A DNA stretch of 64,000 nt from Neodontobutis hainanensis. Lineage: Eukaryota; Chordata; Actinopteri; Gobiiformes; Odontobutidae. Numbering within the stretch: the stretch's first letter is position 1; each line of letters opens with the position of its first letter. Under the pieces are notes generated by a model. That model saw only the letters and a list, made by a program, of their open reading frames with translations. It did not search any database and was not told the DNA's origin. Positions 62,879-64,000 of this stretch are shown in pieces. A program made the position numbers and the translations under genes. Location: assembly GCA_024349245.1 (NCBI GenBank), contig JALDNG010000022.1, positions 14,445,501 through 14,509,500 on the forward strand, in the 5' to 3' direction.

Positions 62879-64000
62879 TATTACATGAATGAACCTTCAC
62901 AAACAAGTTTACTATACTATATTTAGTGTGGTTTTGTCCAGACTTATTTCCAAGTTTAAAATGATAAGTACATTTGGTGATAGACAATAATGTTTTTGCC
63001 AAGTACCACAAATGTATATAATAAAATTATATGGAGAAACTAACTCCTGTTTAAACTACTGTATACATGTAAACTTATAACAGTCCTACACAGTCCTACA
63101 CTTCTGTGTTATATGTTCTCATTGTAAAAGTTGTACTTAAAGCCCAAACTGTTTAATAAGAAGGTACTCAAGGTTTCAGAACCACTGAAGTGAGCCTTAA
63201 AGTACTCAAGTGATCAAGTGCATAGGTGACATGCTTATCTTTATTTGAGTAGGATCAAGCAGCAATAACTAACAAGATTTTAAAAAATATTGACTGTATA
63301 GCTGGTCTATAAAGAGAGTAGCACTACTTTTACTTAAAAAAAAATGTTTTCACTAAGGACCTTCTATTTCCACAAGGTAGATCGTCCTAGATAGTAATCT
63401 AGGACAATGAGCAAACAAAGCAAAGGAAACCTAGCAGGTTTTTAATTTTTTTTTATTTGTCTTTATTTATCTAGGTAAAATATTTAAGAACTAGTTCTCA
63501 TTTACAAAAATGAGCTAACATGTGAGAAGACAAGGAGCTGAAACAAAGAAGTTCACCAAGTTTACTCACACTGAAACAGACCAGGCAATGAAAATAACTA
63601 CACATTTGTATTTTTTCTGTTATGTATGTGACTTTTTCATGTCACACGTCTCACTTTATCAATACACGTTTCAATCGTCTTGCTTCTCCACAGCAGCAAA
63701 ATCCCCCTATTGCCCCCACCCCCAATGTCCTGATAAAGGATGATGATTAGGCAGCCATTAACTGTACAAACATCCACCCACCGATTAGGCAGCACAGAGA
63801 GCAGTCAAACCACAACAACATTCCTCTTTGCGACGGGGAAGGCATGCAGGGCGAAAGGCGGGGCGATGGCAGGTTGCCAGGTCAAGTGCCTACGTGCCAC
63901 TCAGCCACTCATGATGCTCTCTGTCTTGAGCACAGCCCGGCCAGACACTCTGTGCTCTGTCATTACCCCAAAGACTGCCTGGCCCAAGGGAGGCAGACTC
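62879..64000. other. right edge, no gene seen
   Basis: AT-rich until about 63780, then more GC- and CpG-rich ('cgacggggaaggcatgcagggcg', 'ggcggggcgatgg' at about 63829-63870). This could be a further upstream promoter or exon region of sgip1 or of the next gene; the window ends before it can be judged. A fish interspersed repeat fragment is at 63450-63520. Confidence 0.35.

Noticed and set aside
1..64000. CRISPR arrays, bacterial operons, tRNA or rRNA genes
   Set aside because: None seen; the window is vertebrate nuclear DNA. tRNA detection by eye is unreliable, so a covariance search would be the proper test.

Overview
This window is vertebrate nuclear DNA, almost certainly from a teleost fish. 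It is AT-rich, its genes are split by canonical GT-AG introns, and it carries transposon families typical of fish (Tc1-like elements, a Penelope-like retroelement, non-LTR fragments, short MITEs). The genes also have clear vertebrate orthologues.

Layout. (1) Positions 1-7250 form a rearranged, transposon-rich block. It holds a dead copy of the 3' end of TTC4 (about 660-1165), a decayed Penelope-like reverse transcriptase (about 1200-2035), two decayed Tc1 elements (about 2045-2635 and 2640-4402), an intact three-exon PLAC8/cornifelin-family gene (+ strand, 5237-5851), an inverted repeat flanking all of this, and a 105-nt hairpin. (2) Positions 7776-14951 hold two complete minus-strand housekeeping genes: ttc4 (10 coding exons, 394 aa, Hsp90 co-chaperone) and, upstream of it on the same strand, pars2 (3 coding exons, 483 aa, mitochondrial prolyl-tRNA synthetase). 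(3) Positions 15720-19180 are gene-free. (4) Positions 19250-21426 (+) hold a two-exon relaxin/insulin-family hormone gene, best called insl5. (5) Positions 24916-58362 (-) hold sgip1, an endocytic adaptor of neurons. I could reconstruct it completely: 25 coding exons, 2772 nt in frame, 923 aa with a cassette exon included. (6) Positions 58400-64000 are sgip1 upstream sequence with a plausible promoter (CRE, GC box) and repeats.

The genes do not form a functional pathway. Their arrangement is syntenic: TTC4/PARS2 are neighbours on human 1p32, and INSL5/SGIP1 are neighbours on human 1p31, so the fish locus joins two nearby human blocks. insl5 and sgip1 are convergent.

The most notable reading is in sgip1. 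One intron (39168-39417) has no usable GT-AG junction. It has the hallmarks of a minor-spliceosome (U12) AT-AC intron, and only that solution keeps the frame. Just downstream lie two consecutive microexons of 9 and 12 nt, and later a 60-nt cassette exon. I found no evidence of an unknown defence, mobile or RNA system beyond these splicing features and several short perfect hairpins.
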